Made by a program: the position numbers and the translations under genes | The notes under the pieces: model-generated | The model's input: the letters and a program-made list of their open reading frames with translations, nothing else | What the model was told of the DNA's origin: nothing | The model's database searches: none | Source of the DNA: Algibacter sp. | GTDB lineage: Bacteria; Bacteroidota; Bacteroidia; Flavobacteriales; Flavobacteriaceae | Length of the DNA stretch: 64,000 bases | Reading direction: 5' to 3' | Assembly: GCF_029245835.1 (NCBI RefSeq) | Contig: NZ_JAQWOO010000037.1 | Location: forward strand, 23,693-87,692 | Shown: piece after piece, positions 1 through 9,281 of the stretch | Position numbering within the stretch: the first letter of the stretch is position 1 | Layout of the letters: each line of letters opens with the position of its first letter

Positions 1-312
1 TGGAGAACTTACCAAATTTATAGCAAAAATATTTTTTGCGTCAAAATACCCTTTGTTTCTGGCAGCCATAACATCATTATGTTGCAAAATATCCTGTTCT
101 AGATGCAGTACCGTTTTATGGTGATGATTATGACCATGTGAATGCTCATGATGCTGGTGATCGTGATGGTGATTATGGTCATGAGAATGGTCATGACTAT
201 GTGAATGTCCATCGTGATGATGGTGATGACTATGTTCGTGAGCTTTTACCTCTTTCGGATTTTGAATAGTAACACCATTCTCACCTGTTCCGCAACCACA
301 TGTTCCACACAT
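1..312 (-). CDS. hypB: HypB, hydrogenase nickel-insertion GTPase (N-terminal part, cut by window edge)
   Basis: HypB is the cytoplasmic GTPase that, with HypA, delivers nickel to the hydrogenase large-subunit precursor. The visible 104 codons begin with the N-terminal high-affinity metal motif MCGTCGC, continue with a His/Asp-rich tract (about residues 25-66) that can store nickel, and then show the start of the conserved core (LEQDILQHND, then AARNKGYF). The Walker A motif lies beyond the window edge. The gene starts 12 bases after the hoxW stop, so it should be the distal gene of the hox operon. The His-rich repeat length varies in this family, so expansion by slippage is possible. Identification is secure from the N-terminal motif plus context. 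Confidence 0.93.
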   Translation of the reverse strand, partial: MCGTCGCGTGENGVTIQNPKEVKAHEHSHHHHHDGHSHSHDHSHDHNHHHDHQHHEHSHGHNHHHKTVLHLEQDILQHNDVMAARNKGYFDAKNIFAINLVSSP

Positions 313-323
313 AATTATTTTTT

Positions 324-791
324 TTAATTTACTAAAATACTATTCGTTAGAATATTCTTTTTAAAATAGTCTTTAGCCTGATTCATATTTAATTTGGCCT
401 TTTTGCTCATTCCAATTTCTAATTCCCATTGATAGCCTTGTATTCCTAAAATAGAAGCTTTAGGATTATGATGATACAAGGTGTTAGCTAAATACAAAAT
501 GGTCTCTGGTTTTAATGCATGTGTACTAAAGCTATAGATTTCTGAAGGTTTACATGTTTTAAAATAAAATCCTTGTTCTGTATCTTCTTTTGTAGCATCA
601 ACAAATATGACCGTTTCATAATTGGAAATTAATTCGGCATCTTCAATTTGAAGTTGGTATCTGTATTCCAAATCCATATCCATGTTTTGGGTTTCAAGAA
701 AGTCTAAAAACAACCATCCTAAACCATCATCTTGTCTTCCGGTATTACCAATACCTAAAACTATTGTTTTATGTTTACCTTCTTTTTTCAT
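324..791 (-). CDS. hoxW: [NiFe]-hydrogenase maturation endopeptidase (HoxW/HyaD family)
   Basis: This 155-residue protein fits the M52 hydrogenase maturation proteases, which remove the C-terminal peptide of the large subunit after Ni-Fe(CN)2CO insertion. The N-terminal signature GIGNTGRQDDG (residues 13-23) supplies the first acidic nickel-sensing residue. A second acidic position is in IFVDAT (about residue 66), and the conserved histidine is in STHALKP (about residue 92). Its start overlaps the 3' end of hoxH by 17 bases, so translation is probably coupled to its own substrate. HoxH keeps a 24-residue C-terminal extension, exactly what this enzyme would cut. The symbol is by context; HoxW is the group 3d name. 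Confidence 0.92.
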   Translation of the reverse strand: MKKEGKHKTIVLGIGNTGRQDDGLGWLFLDFLETQNMDMDLEYRYQLQIEDAELISNYETVIFVDATKEDTEQGFYFKTCKPSEIYSFSTHALKPETILYLANTLYHHNPKASILGIQGYQWELEIGMSKKAKLNMNQAKDYFKKNILTNSILVN

Positions 792-2223
792 GTATTAATT
801 CTCCAGCATGATTGTAAAGTGAAACCTCTAAAGGCATTTGTCCTAGCGCATGTGTTGCACAACTCAAACAGGGATCATAAGCCCTAATTGCCACTTCTAC
901 TTGATTTAACATGCCTTCGGTAATTTTAGTTTCACCACTAATAACATTATTTGCTACCCATTTTACAGCTTGGTTCATAGGCTCATTATTATGCGTGGTT
1001 GAAACTATCAAATTGCAACGGGTAATACGATCTTTATCATCAACTTCATAATGATGAATCAAAGTACCACGTGGTGCTTCAATAATTCCGATACCTTCAT
1101 TTCGTCGCGTACCTTTTCTTAAAAGATCATTGCTCAATATATCTACATCATTTAATAAAATTTTCATCATTTCAGCACAATACAGCATTTCGATTAAACG
1201 TGCCCAATGCGAGTACATCGTTTTATTGTTTATTTTGTTATTTGTTGCCAATTTGAATATAATGCGTTCTTCTTCTGCTAAAGGTGTTTCTATACCGCTA
1301 CAAATATTTATTCTAGCCAATGGACCAACTCTATTCCATCCTTTTTCTTTTCCAAGTTCTTTTAAATATGGAAATTTTAAATAAGACCATTTTTCTACAC
1401 CTTCATTAAAATACTGTATATAATCATCGTTTGGAACATCATTTAAAGTCACCTTTCCGTTAGCATCGAGAGCTCGTAAATGACCATCATATAATTCTAA
1501 AAATCCATTTTCCTTATTAACCAATCCTAAATGTCCGGAAGGATAATCTGCAAAACTATTTAACCATTTGTGGTTTGCATCATGATAGTTTTTAATAAAA
1601 TCTATGATTTCATGTGACCAATGAATCATAGCATCAACAGATGGAATTTCCTTACCATTCAAAAAGTAATCCCTATCTTTTAAGGAGACTTTTTTATGAA
1701 CACCACCGGGAATTGCTGAGATTCCGTGAATACGTTTTCCTGCTATGGCTTTAATGATTTCCTGACCAAACTTTCGCATTAATATCCCTTTTTTAGCCAA
1801 ATCGAGATGTTTTATTGCCACTTCAGCAACATTACGCTTAGATGGGTCTGCATCTACACCAAACAATAAATCTGGGGATGCCAAATAGAAAAAATGCAAA
1901 GCATGAGATTGAAATACTTGACCAAAATGTAATAATTTCCTGATTTTTTGGGCTGGCAATGATAAATCTTTTGGCTCTAACCCTACAATCTGATCGATGG
2001 CCTTAGCTGCTGCTAAATGATGACTTACGGGACAAATACCGCATAAACGTTGCACTAAAGCTGGAGCTTCCCAGTATGGATGCCCTTGAATAAAGCGTTC
2101 AAAACCACGAAATTCAACAATATGAAAAAAGGAGTCTTTCACCTTATTGTCTTCATCTAAATGAATGGTTACTTTACCATGACCTTCAACTCTTGTTACT
2201 GGATCTATGACTAGTTTTTTCAT
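775..2223 (-). CDS. hoxH: NAD-linked [NiFe]-hydrogenase large subunit HoxH
   Basis: HoxH carries the Ni-Fe active site that reversibly oxidises H2 in the cytoplasm. The N-terminal cysteine pair is in RLCGICPVSHH (C61, C64) and the C-terminal pair in DPCLSCATH (C452, C455), giving all four nickel ligands. Exactly 24 residues follow H458, beginning ALGQMP, matching the 24-residue peptide cleaved from soluble NAD-reducing hydrogenases. Length (482 aa) is normal. It lies 2 bases after the hoxU-hoxY fusion and overlaps the protease gene, so it is in one operon. Assignment to group 3d rests on the extension and the diaphorase partner; F420-reducing group 3a and NADP-linked 3b are less likely. Confidence 0.95.
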   Translation of the reverse strand: MKKLVIDPVTRVEGHGKVTIHLDEDNKVKDSFFHIVEFRGFERFIQGHPYWEAPALVQRLCGICPVSHHLAAAKAIDQIVGLEPKDLSLPAQKIRKLLHFGQVFQSHALHFFYLASPDLLFGVDADPSKRNVAEVAIKHLDLAKKGILMRKFGQEIIKAIAGKRIHGISAIPGGVHKKVSLKDRDYFLNGKEIPSVDAMIHWSHEIIDFIKNYHDANHKWLNSFADYPSGHLGLVNKENGFLELYDGHLRALDANGKVTLNDVPNDDYIQYFNEGVEKWSYLKFPYLKELGKEKGWNRVGPLARINICSGIETPLAEEERIIFKLATNNKINNKTMYSHWARLIEMLYCAEMMKILLNDVDILSNDLLRKGTRRNEGIGIIEAPRGTLIHHYEVDDKDRITRCNLIVSTTHNNEPMNQAVKWVANNVISGETKITEGMLNQVEVAIRAYDPCLSCATHALGQMPLEVSLYNHAGELIHEKRR

Positions 2224-2225
2224 TT

Positions 2226-3494
2226 TTAATCGTATTTAAATTCTTCGTGAGTAATGGAGTAGTCTTCATTTAACAAAATGTTTTTTACAACTTTCCAAAT
2301 ATGATTGGCATCTGGAGGACAACCAGGAATGTAATAGTCAATTTTCACTATTTCATTACATGGATACACCTTGTTAAGTAGCTTAGGAATATCTTCATGA
2401 TTAGGGATAACATTGGCGCCTATTTCGCTGGTAAGACCATTAATATAGGCTTCTTCTAAACATTCTTTAAGTGGCACAAAATTTCTCATTGCTGGAATGC
2501 CACCCATAATAGCACACTCACCAAAGGCAATAAGGATATCGCATTTTTTCCTAAATTCTTTTAAGACTTCAACGTTTTCTGAGTTTGCGCAGCCACCTTC
2601 AATTAGTCCAACATCACAACGCTTACTAAACTTTTTAATATCTGTTAAAGGTGATTTATTGAATTCCACAATTTCTAAAACATCAACAATATCAGTATCT
2701 ATATCTAAAAGTGACATGTGGCAACCAAAACAACCTGCCAAAGATGTGGTAGCAACAATAAATTTATTATTTGCATCTTTTTTAACAAATCTTTCTTTAG
2801 GTTTTGCTTCTTTATCTTTACCAACTAAATCATATTTTCTATCCCCAAAAGGTTCATTATAAATCATGCCTTTAACCAAAATAGCTCCAACAGGACACAA
2901 ATCCATAGCATGCATGGCTTCTGATTGAGATAGTTTTGCTTCTTCTTCATAATCAATTTGAACCCGTGTATTAATACCTCTTTTCACAAATGAAAAAACA
3001 TCTTTTCCTTCATCTGTTTTAATGTCTTCAACACAACGCTTACAAAGAATACAGCGATTAGATTCCATAATCATACGATCTGAATTAAAATCCACAACCT
3101 TTTTGCTATAAACATGGGGGAATCTGGTAACTGTTATGTTCATATCATAGGCCAGGTTTTGCAAATCGCAATTGCCACTTTTTTCGCAGGAAGGACAAAA
3201 ATGATTACCCTCAGCAAATAACATTTCTATTATAGCTTTTCTAGTATCTATAAGTTCTGGTGTATTAATTTCAACCTCAATCCCTTCATTAACTTTTGTG
3301 GTACAACTTGTTGTGGTTTTACCGTTTACAACTACGGTACAGATTCTACATGTTCCTAAAGCATGTTCTTGATTATGAAAATGACACAAGGTTGGTATAT
3401 AGATTCCATTTTCTTTTGCGGCATCTACCAAATTTTTACCTGCTTCCACTTGGTAATTATGGCCATCAATCTTAATATTGACTAGATTATTCAT
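2226..3494 (-). CDS. hoxUY: Fused diaphorase/hydrogenase subunit HoxU-HoxY
   Basis: Two subunits that are normally separate are joined in one 422-residue reading frame. Residues 1-210 match HoxU, the NuoG-like electron-transfer subunit: a plant-type [2Fe-2S] site (C37, C49, C52, C64), a His-ligated cluster (GNHFCPSCEKSGNC, H98/C100/C103/C109) and a further cluster (C148, C151, C154, C200). A charged linker (about 225-242) leads to a HoxY-type small subunit with proximal-cluster cysteines in AGCFGCH (C255, C258), FGECAIMGG (C327) and PGCPPD (C392). Electrons would pass from the Ni-Fe site through one polypeptide to HoxF. The start overlaps hoxF by 8 bases. The domain assignment is strong; that the fusion is physically maintained is inferred from the uninterrupted frame. 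Confidence 0.93.
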   Translation of the reverse strand: MNNLVNIKIDGHNYQVEAGKNLVDAAKENGIYIPTLCHFHNQEHALGTCRICTVVVNGKTTTSCTTKVNEGIEVEINTPELIDTRKAIIEMLFAEGNHFCPSCEKSGNCDLQNLAYDMNITVTRFPHVYSKKVVDFNSDRMIMESNRCILCKRCVEDIKTDEGKDVFSFVKRGINTRVQIDYEEEAKLSQSEAMHAMDLCPVGAILVKGMIYNEPFGDRKYDLVGKDKEAKPKERFVKKDANNKFIVATTSLAGCFGCHMSLLDIDTDIVDVLEIVEFNKSPLTDIKKFSKRCDVGLIEGGCANSENVEVLKEFRKKCDILIAFGECAIMGGIPAMRNFVPLKECLEEAYINGLTSEIGANVIPNHEDIPKLLNKVYPCNEIVKIDYYIPGCPPDANHIWKVVKNILLNEDYSITHEEFKYD

Positions 3495-5310
3495 AGGTAG
3501 TTTCTATTTCGTGAATTATTTTGTCATAATCATCAACCGCTTTTTCTAAATTAAAAGCTTTGTTAATATCGCTTTCTGCTAACAGACACTTATTAAATTC
3601 TTCAGGAAATTTTAACATCGCCGTCAATAAACAGTTTGTTGATGTTTTTCCTAGTCCGCACCTACTGGATTGTTTAATAATATTACTCCATTCTTTTATT
3701 TCATCTAAATCATTTTTATCGGCATTACAGAGTTTTATTTTATGAAGTTTCCTGTTTAATAAGAAGTTGCCTGTTCTACAGGGTACGCATATGCCACATG
3801 ATTCTGCTACAAAAAAGTCTGTAATATTTTGTAGAATAGGCAAGAGGTCTCTTGTTTTATCAAAAACCATAAAAGCACCACCACTTCTTAATCCTACCGC
3901 GCTCATTTTACGTGCATATTCAATAGGGTCATTTATTTGAAATTGGATATGTTCTGCTAACAAATTTTCACCAGATATTTCCCTGTCGAAATCATGAGAT
4001 GATAAACACTCTCCTGAAAAACCATTATATAAAATGAAATGAGGATCTTTAGCTTCTATCAAGTCTAAAAAATCTTTTAACTTCATGCCCCATTCTATTT
4101 CATAAATACCGGGTTTATTACAGTCGCCAGAAACACTCATGAGTTTTGTACCGGGTGTTGCTTTAGTACCAATTGCCAAATATTTATCTACTCCCATTTC
4201 TAGAATTCTTGGAACCGCACAAAGGGTTTCAACATTATTTACAACGGTAGGTTTTCCTAAATATCCTTTTTCTACAGGGAAATACTCTTTTGTAGTGGGC
4301 TCGCCCCTTTTACCTTCCATAGATGCGATAAGTGCGGTTTCTTCACCACATACATAAGCTCCTGCACCCATGTAAATATTCAAATTGAAATTAAATCCCT
4401 CAATACCAAGAATATTTTCCCCTAGTAATCCTTTTTTAAGGAACTCCTTAATAGTTTTTTCTAGCTTATCTTTTAAATAAAAATACTCTGCCCTTAAATA
4501 AATAGTACCTTCTGTAGCTCCAACAGCATAACCAGCAATAGCCATACCCTCAATCAGCAAGCCTGGGAGTATATTCATTAAAACACGGTCTTTAAAAGTG
4601 CCTGGTTCGCCTTCATCAGCATTACAAATAATATATTTTTGGTCCGCTTTATTATCTCTACAAAATTCCCATTTTAAACCTGTTGGAAAAAAGGCGCCTC
4701 CTCTTCCAGATAGTTTGGATGCTTTTACCAAATCGATAACACCATCTGGTTCAATGCCTATTATTTTTTTTAATGCATCCCCTTGTTTATATGGCTTAAA
4801 AAACACTGTTTTGTTTTCTTCAGGTGTATATTGAATATTATTTTCGGGAAAATCACTTAAGGATTCTAAAGATTCACCTTGCCGTAATTTTAAGATTAAG
4901 ATTTTTACTTTTTCTGGGGTAAGATTTGTAAAAGCTTTAAAATTAATTAATGCAGATGTTTCTTGGTCGCTCAACCCGATACAAGACGTTTCAAATAAGC
5001 CAAACAACTCATCTTTTGTAACATGCCCTGTTTTTACACCAATTTCAGTTTCAAATGATTTTTTCACCCGATCGAAATCTTTGTGTTTTGAAACAATGGA
5101 ATTGTTCAAATAAATGGTGTATTTACCCGCATGTTTACGATGATAGAAATGATAAAAGGAAATAACACCTTCTAATTCCATTCTTGAGATGTTAAATACT
5201 TTTGAAATTTTAGTCATGTCATCATGACTTATGTACCTTCTTTTTTTTTGAATATCCCACAAGATATTCATCAGCGAGGATTTTTGTAGAGTGCTTTCTT
5301 TAGTATCCAT
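3487..5310 (-). CDS. hoxF: Hydrogenase diaphorase subunit HoxF (NuoE-like plus NuoF-like)
   Basis: HoxF carries FMN and the NAD(H) site of the soluble hydrogenase. Numbering from the start chosen here, residues 10-150 are a NuoE-like domain and the rest is NuoF-like, with the FMN/NAD motifs GRGGAFFPTG (202-211) and NADEGEPGTF (230-239) and an N3-type [4Fe-4S] site in ESCGICVPCRTG plus a distal Cys (C505, C508, C511, C551). The NuoE-like part keeps one of the four usual [2Fe-2S] cysteines (C110 in TSCIG), so that cluster is probably absent. An upstream ATG at 5370 is in frame, but it lies inside the activator palindrome at 5364-5377; starting at 5310 gives 607 aa, the usual HoxF length, and a short leader. 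Confidence 0.9.
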   Translation of the reverse strand: MDTKESTLQKSSLMNILWDIQKKRRYISHDDMTKISKVFNISRMELEGVISFYHFYHRKHAGKYTIYLNNSIVSKHKDFDRVKKSFETEIGVKTGHVTKDELFGLFETSCIGLSDQETSALINFKAFTNLTPEKVKILILKLRQGESLESLSDFPENNIQYTPEENKTVFFKPYKQGDALKKIIGIEPDGVIDLVKASKLSGRGGAFFPTGLKWEFCRDNKADQKYIICNADEGEPGTFKDRVLMNILPGLLIEGMAIAGYAVGATEGTIYLRAEYFYLKDKLEKTIKEFLKKGLLGENILGIEGFNFNLNIYMGAGAYVCGEETALIASMEGKRGEPTTKEYFPVEKGYLGKPTVVNNVETLCAVPRILEMGVDKYLAIGTKATPGTKLMSVSGDCNKPGIYEIEWGMKLKDFLDLIEAKDPHFILYNGFSGECLSSHDFDREISGENLLAEHIQFQINDPIEYARKMSAVGLRSGGAFMVFDKTRDLLPILQNITDFFVAESCGICVPCRTGNFLLNRKLHKIKLCNADKNDLDEIKEWSNIIKQSSRCGLGKTSTNCLLTAMLKFPEEFNKCLLAESDINKAFNLEKAVDDYDKIIHEIETTYE

Positions 5311-5333
5311 AGTAAAGAAAAAATGATTTGCAA

Positions 5334-5377
5334 CTAAATTAACACTCTTATAGCACTTAAAAAATGACATTTATCAT
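5334..5377 (-). promoter_or_regulatory. hoxF operon promoter with Crp/Fnr-type box
   Basis: Read on the minus strand, the box ATGATAAATGTCAT (5377 to 5364) has the TGA-N6-TCA core of the Crp/Fnr family. Its centre is 29.5 bp upstream of a -7-like element TAATTTAG (5341 to 5334, one mismatch to TAnnTTTG). Transcription would then start near 5329, putting the box at about -41.5 and giving a leader of about 19 nt to the ATG at 5310. The geometry is identical to that at hypA, hypF, the nickel permease, ccoI and ccoS. Confidence 0.72.
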
Positions 5378-5467
5378 TTACAGCCTGATTATTAGATCTT
5401 TATCTTTTGTTTAAATTCACAGGGTTATTGAAGATAAAAATGCTGATTTTTTAGTCATTTAATAACG

Positions 5468-5812
5468 TTACTGCAAAACCTCTAATGCTTTTACTATCAA
5501 CTCTTTGCCTTTTATAATAGCCTTTAAAAAGCTATTGCAGTTTGGACACGCATCATAAACTTGTTTTAATTCAAAAATGGTATTACAACCACTACATTTT
5601 GCCTCTCCTTTTATTATATGTATTTTTTTAGATGCATGCTCCAAAACAGTGCCTTCAACGGCCAAAGTCCAAACAAATTCTAAAGCGTCCACCTCTATCC
5701 CTGATAAAGTACCTATTTCAAGTTCTATGGACTCCACTTTATTGGCCTTTGCCTTAGCTGTTTCTTTTTCAGCTATATCAACTATTCCCATTGCTATACT
5801 CAGCTCATGCAT
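5468..5812 (-). CDS. hypA: HypA, hydrogenase nickel-incorporation zinc protein
   Basis: HypA is the small nickel chaperone that works with HypB. The sequence begins MHELSIAM, with His2 as the conserved nickel ligand, and holds the structural zinc site as two CxxC pairs in the C-terminal third (CSGC and CPNC). Its 114 residues are the usual length. It lies upstream of hoxF in the same direction, but the 157-base gap holds a second promoter. Its own promoter shares one activator box with divergent hypF. Leader length is about 19 nt if transcription starts near 5831. Confidence 0.95.
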   Translation of the reverse strand: MHELSIAMGIVDIAEKETAKAKANKVESIELEIGTLSGIEVDALEFVWTLAVEGTVLEHASKKIHIIKGEAKCSGCNTIFELKQVYDACPNCNSFLKAIIKGKELIVKALEVLQ

Positions 5813-5835
5813 AGTGATTTCATTTTTAATTATAA

Positions 5836-5909
5836 CAATAATAAATAAATATTAAAGATTTTCTTATGACCTAAATCATGTTTATATTTTAAAAAGTCAG
5901 GTAACTTTA
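5836..5909. promoter_or_regulatory. Divergent hypA/hypF promoters sharing one Crp/Fnr-type box
   Basis: The box ATGACCTAAATCAT (5866-5879) has the TGA-N6-TCA core. Rightward, TAACTTTA begins at 5902, and leftward, TATTATTG begins at 5843. Both are one mismatch from TAnnTTTG and both start exactly 29.5 bp from the box centre. One symmetrical site could therefore activate both divergent operons from -41.5. Half-sites are less conserved than at hoxF or ccoS. Confidence 0.65.
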
Positions 5910-5934
5910 TAAGGTGTATTAAGCAGTATTTTTG

Positions 5935-8196
5935 ATGCAAAAAACCTATAGAATTTCTTTTTCAGGACAAGTACAAGGTGTTGGCTTTCGCCCGTATGTT
6001 TATGCATTAGCTTTAGATTTTTTATTAACCGGAACGGTTTCCAATAACGAAGAAGGTGTTATTATTTTTGTGTCTGGTTTTGAAAAAGACATCTTTCATT
6101 TTTTTAAAAAAATAATCCAATCTCCGCCTCCTGTTTCCAGAATTAAAGACAGTCATATCCATCAAATTGAATATCGCATTTTTGATGAATTTAAAATCAT
6201 TCCATCTAAAAAAAGTGGTCGATTAAATTTACCCTTAACACCAGATTTCGCCATTTGTGAAGAATGTAAGAACGACATACAAAACCCTAAAAACAGACGT
6301 TATAATTACCCGTTTACAACCTGTGTGAATTGTGGTCCACGTTGGGCAATTACAGAAACATTTCCATTTGAAAGAAACCATACAAGTATAGATAAATTTC
6401 CTATGTGCGAAGCATGCTTTAAGGAATACACCAATCTTTCAGACAGACGGTTTCATTCTCAAACAAATACTTGTGAAACTTGTGGAATTGACTTGGTTTT
6501 AGTTGATCATTCAGGAAAGAAATTAAAAACATCAAAGCATACATTATTTAAGAAAGTTGCCAATCTTTTATCTAAAGGAAAGATTATTGCTATAAAAAAT
6601 ACCAGTGGCTATCTATTATGTTGCAATGCGGAAAACGGAAAGGTTGTTCAGCAATTAAGAGATAAAAAAAACAGACCGAATAAGCCGTTTGCGATTTTAT
6701 ATCCTTCGTTGAATCATTTAAATAAGGAGTTACAAGTAGAAAAGGTTCACGTTAAATCTTTAACTTCAACGGAAAGACCCATCACTATCATGTCTTTAAA
6801 TGATTATAAAGGACATATTGATTTAGACAAAGTGGCACCAGAACTCAATCAGTTAGGGGTCATGTTACCCTATTCTGGAATTTTACAATTGTTAGCCAAC
6901 GCATTGAGCTTTCCAATAGTTGCTACCAGTGGAAACATCCATGGTTCTCCAATTATTAGTGAGAATGATGAGGCATTTGATAAATTAAAAAATGTAGCTG
7001 ACTATTTTCTTCAACATCATTTAAAAATTACGCATCCTCAAGACGATTCGGTTGTTAAGTTCAGTACGAAATTTCAAGAGAAAGTATTATTCCGTCGCTC
7101 ACGAGGTTATGCACCAAATTATTTTAATGCCTCCATAAAATCAGAAAAGAAAATAATGACTCTTGGAGCACATTTAAAAAGCAATATTGCATACTATCCT
7201 AATGCGTTTTTATATATCAGTCAATATTTAGGTAACCTCGACAACTTTCATGTTTACGAGCGTTTTACTAAAACAATTCAAAATTTCATTACGCTTTTCG
7301 AGCAACAACCAAATGTGCTGTTAGTAGATAGTCATCCAACCTATCAGAGTACTTTATATGGAACTGAATTAGCACAGAAATATAAAACAGAATTACATAA
7401 AATTCAGCATCACAAAGCACATTTTGCATCGGTTTTAGGTGAACATGATTTATTTGATTCAAATGAAAAAATATTAGGAGTTATTTGGGACGGCACTGGT
7501 TATGGAGATGATGGACAAATATGGGGAGGCGAATTTTTTGATTATCAAGCCCATAAAATGGAAAGGGTTTCACATTTTGATTATTTTAATTGGATAGCTT
7601 CTGATAAAATGTCAAAAGAACCAAGATTATCTTTACTATCATTAGTCAATGACGACATGCAATCTGTATTGGAAGATAAATTCTCATCCAAAGAATTGAA
7701 AATCTACCAATCATTAAAACAAAAAAACAAACTAAAAACATCATCTATTGGAAGGTTGTTTGATGCAGTCGCGTCATTATTAAATATTTGCGATATCAAT
7801 ACCTATGAAGGAGAAGCAGCGATATTGCTAGAAAATTACTTAACCGACTATAATTTAGATGATTGTAAATTATACAGTTCCGTTTTATATGATAATTCAG
7901 TTCCTACTGAAACATTGCTTTTCAATTTATATTCTGATTTTAAGAATGGAAATTCTAAAACGCAAGTGATTGCCAATTTTCTATTCACTTTAGCATCCAT
8001 AATATTTCAAATGGCAAAGAATCAGAATATCAAACATATTGCTTTTAGTGGTGGCGTATTTCAAAACACGACCTTAATAGATATGATAAATGTCTTGTCT
8101 CAAAACCAATATAAGTTGTATTTTAACAAAGATTTACCACCTAACGACGAAAACATTTCGTTTGGACAAATCATGTATTACACAAATTGTAAATGA
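5935..8196 (+). CDS. hypF: HypF, carbamoyltransferase for hydrogenase cyanide-ligand synthesis
   Basis: HypF converts carbamoyl phosphate to a carbamoyl group that HypE turns into the CN ligands of the Ni-Fe site. Domains in order: acylphosphatase-like ([16 protein letters not shown] near the N terminus), two CxxC-x18-CxxC zinc fingers (about residues 105-185), a YrdC-like adenylation domain (about 195-380), and the Kae1-like C-terminal domain with [20 protein letters not shown] and [11 protein letters not shown]. About 750 aa is normal. The ATG at 5935 is chosen over an in-frame TTG at 5932. The stop overlaps hypD by 4 bases (ATGA), implying coupling. The operon lies under the shared hypA/hypF activator box. 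Confidence 0.95.
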   Translation: MQKTYRISFSGQVQGVGFRPYVYALALDFLLTGTVSNNEEGVIIFVSGFEKDIFHFFKKIIQSPPPVSRIKDSHIHQIEYRIFDEFKIIPSKKSGRLNLPLTPDFAICEECKNDIQNPKNRRYNYPFTTCVNCGPRWAITETFPFERNHTSIDKFPMCEACFKEYTNLSDRRFHSQTNTCETCGIDLVLVDHSGKKLKTSKHTLFKKVANLLSKGKIIAIKNTSGYLLCCNAENGKVVQQLRDKKNRPNKPFAILYPSLNHLNKELQVEKVHVKSLTSTERPITIMSLNDYKGHIDLDKVAPELNQLGVMLPYSGILQLLANALSFPIVATSGNIHGSPIISENDEAFDKLKNVADYFLQHHLKITHPQDDSVVKFSTKFQEKVLFRRSRGYAPNYFNASIKSEKKIMTLGAHLKSNIAYYPNAFLYISQYLGNLDNFHVYERFTKTIQNFITLFEQQPNVLLVDSHPTYQSTLYGTELAQKYKTELHKIQHHKAHFASVLGEHDLFDSNEKILGVIWDGTGYGDDGQIWGGEFFDYQAHKMERVSHFDYFNWIASDKMSKEPRLSLLSLVNDDMQSVLEDKFSSKELKIYQSLKQKNKLKTSSIGRLFDAVASLLNICDINTYEGEAAILLENYLTDYNLDDCKLYSSVLYDNSVPTETLLFNLYSDFKNGNSKTQVIANFLFTLASIIFQMAKNQNIKHIAFSGGVFQNTTLIDMINVLSQNQYKLYFNKDLPPNDENISFGQIMYYTNCK

Positions 8197-9281
8197 AGTA
8201 TTTAACCGAATATAGAAATTTAGAAGCCACCAAAAAGTATTTGAAACTTATTGATAAAACCATTACAAAAAAATGGAATATCATGGAGGTTTGTGGTGGA
8301 CAAACACATGGATTGGTTAAGAACGGGATTCTTGAATTGTTGCCAGACAAAGTCCAAATGATTCATGGTCCAGGTTGTCCTGTTTGTGTCACACCATTAA
8401 ATTTAATTGATAAAGCTATTGAGCTTCTTGAAAACGGCGTTATTATTTGTTCATTTGGAGACATGATTCGTGTTCCAGGAAGCACAAAAAGCTTGTTGGA
8501 AGCTAAAGCAGAAGGCGGTGATTTACGCATTTTATATTCACCAATTGAAGCGGTGAAAATCGCTAGAAATAATCCAGATAAGGAAGTCGTTTTTTTTGCA
8601 GTTGGTTTTGAAACCACGGCGCCAGCTAATGCATTGTCTGTGTTGCATGCTCAAAAAGAAGGCTTAAAAAATTACTCTATTTTAGTCTCCCATGTATTGG
8701 TGCCTCCAGCAATGGAAGCTATTTTAGATGATGAATTTTGTAATATTGATGCTTTTTTAGGAGCTGGACACGTATGTGCCATAATGGGTTATAAAGCATA
8801 TTATCCGTTAGCCGAAAAATATAAAATCCCAATTGTTATCACAGGCTTTGAACCCGTGGATTTAGCACAAGGTATTTACATGGCAGTTAAACAGTTAGAA
8901 GAAGGTCTTCATGTTGTTGAAAATCAATATTCCAGAGCTGTTAAGGAAGAAGGCAATGTTGCTGCAATTAATGTGATAAATCAAGTTTTTGAAGTTGGCA
9001 ACAGAGAGTGGCGAGGTATTGGAGAAATACCTAATAGTGGTTATGTTTTAACACCAGAATTTAAGGCCTTTGATGCGGAGTTAAAGTTCGGAATCAGTTA
9101 TATAAAGGTTCTAGAAAACCCCGATTGTATTGCAGGTGAGATTTTACGGGGCATTAAAAAACCCAATGAATGCAGTCAGTTTGGTAAAGTTTGTAATCCT
9201 TCAAATCCTTTGGGAGCGCCAATGGTATCTTCAGAGGGAGCTTGTGCCGCTTATTATCACTTTTCAAATAATTTAGAATAA
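8193..9281 (+). CDS. hypD: HypD, Fe(CN)2CO assembly scaffold
   Basis: HypD is the redox-active [4Fe-4S] scaffold on which, with HypC, the Fe(CN)2CO unit is built. Visible signatures are the N-terminal [13 protein letters not shown], the catalytic [17 protein letters not shown] in the middle, and a Cys-rich C terminus ([10 protein letters not shown], then [10 protein letters not shown]). Length (362 aa) is normal. It overlaps hypF at the start and is followed directly by hypE with no gap. HypC, its obligate partner, is not found beside it and probably lies beyond the left edge near hypB. Confidence 0.96.
   Translation: MKYLTEYRNLEATKKYLKLIDKTITKKWNIMEVCGGQTHGLVKNGILELLPDKVQMIHGPGCPVCVTPLNLIDKAIELLENGVIICSFGDMIRVPGSTKSLLEAKAEGGDLRILYSPIEAVKIARNNPDKEVVFFAVGFETTAPANALSVLHAQKEGLKNYSILVSHVLVPPAMEAILDDEFCNIDAFLGAGHVCAIMGYKAYYPLAEKYKIPIVITGFEPVDLAQGIYMAVKQLEEGLHVVENQYSRAVKEEGNVAAINVINQVFEVGNREWRGIGEIPNSGYVLTPEFKAFDAELKFGISYIKVLENPDCIAGEILRGIKKPNECSQFGKVCNPSNPLGAPMVSSEGACAAYYHFSNNLE

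Noticed and set aside
1130..1384. Rightward frame inside hoxH
   Set aside because: Antisense shadow of a strongly conserved gene, with no domain of its own.
5310..5370. HoxF start at ATG 5370
   Set aside because: It lies within the activator palindrome and upstream of the predicted transcription start; the resulting N terminus is hydrophobic and not HoxF-like.
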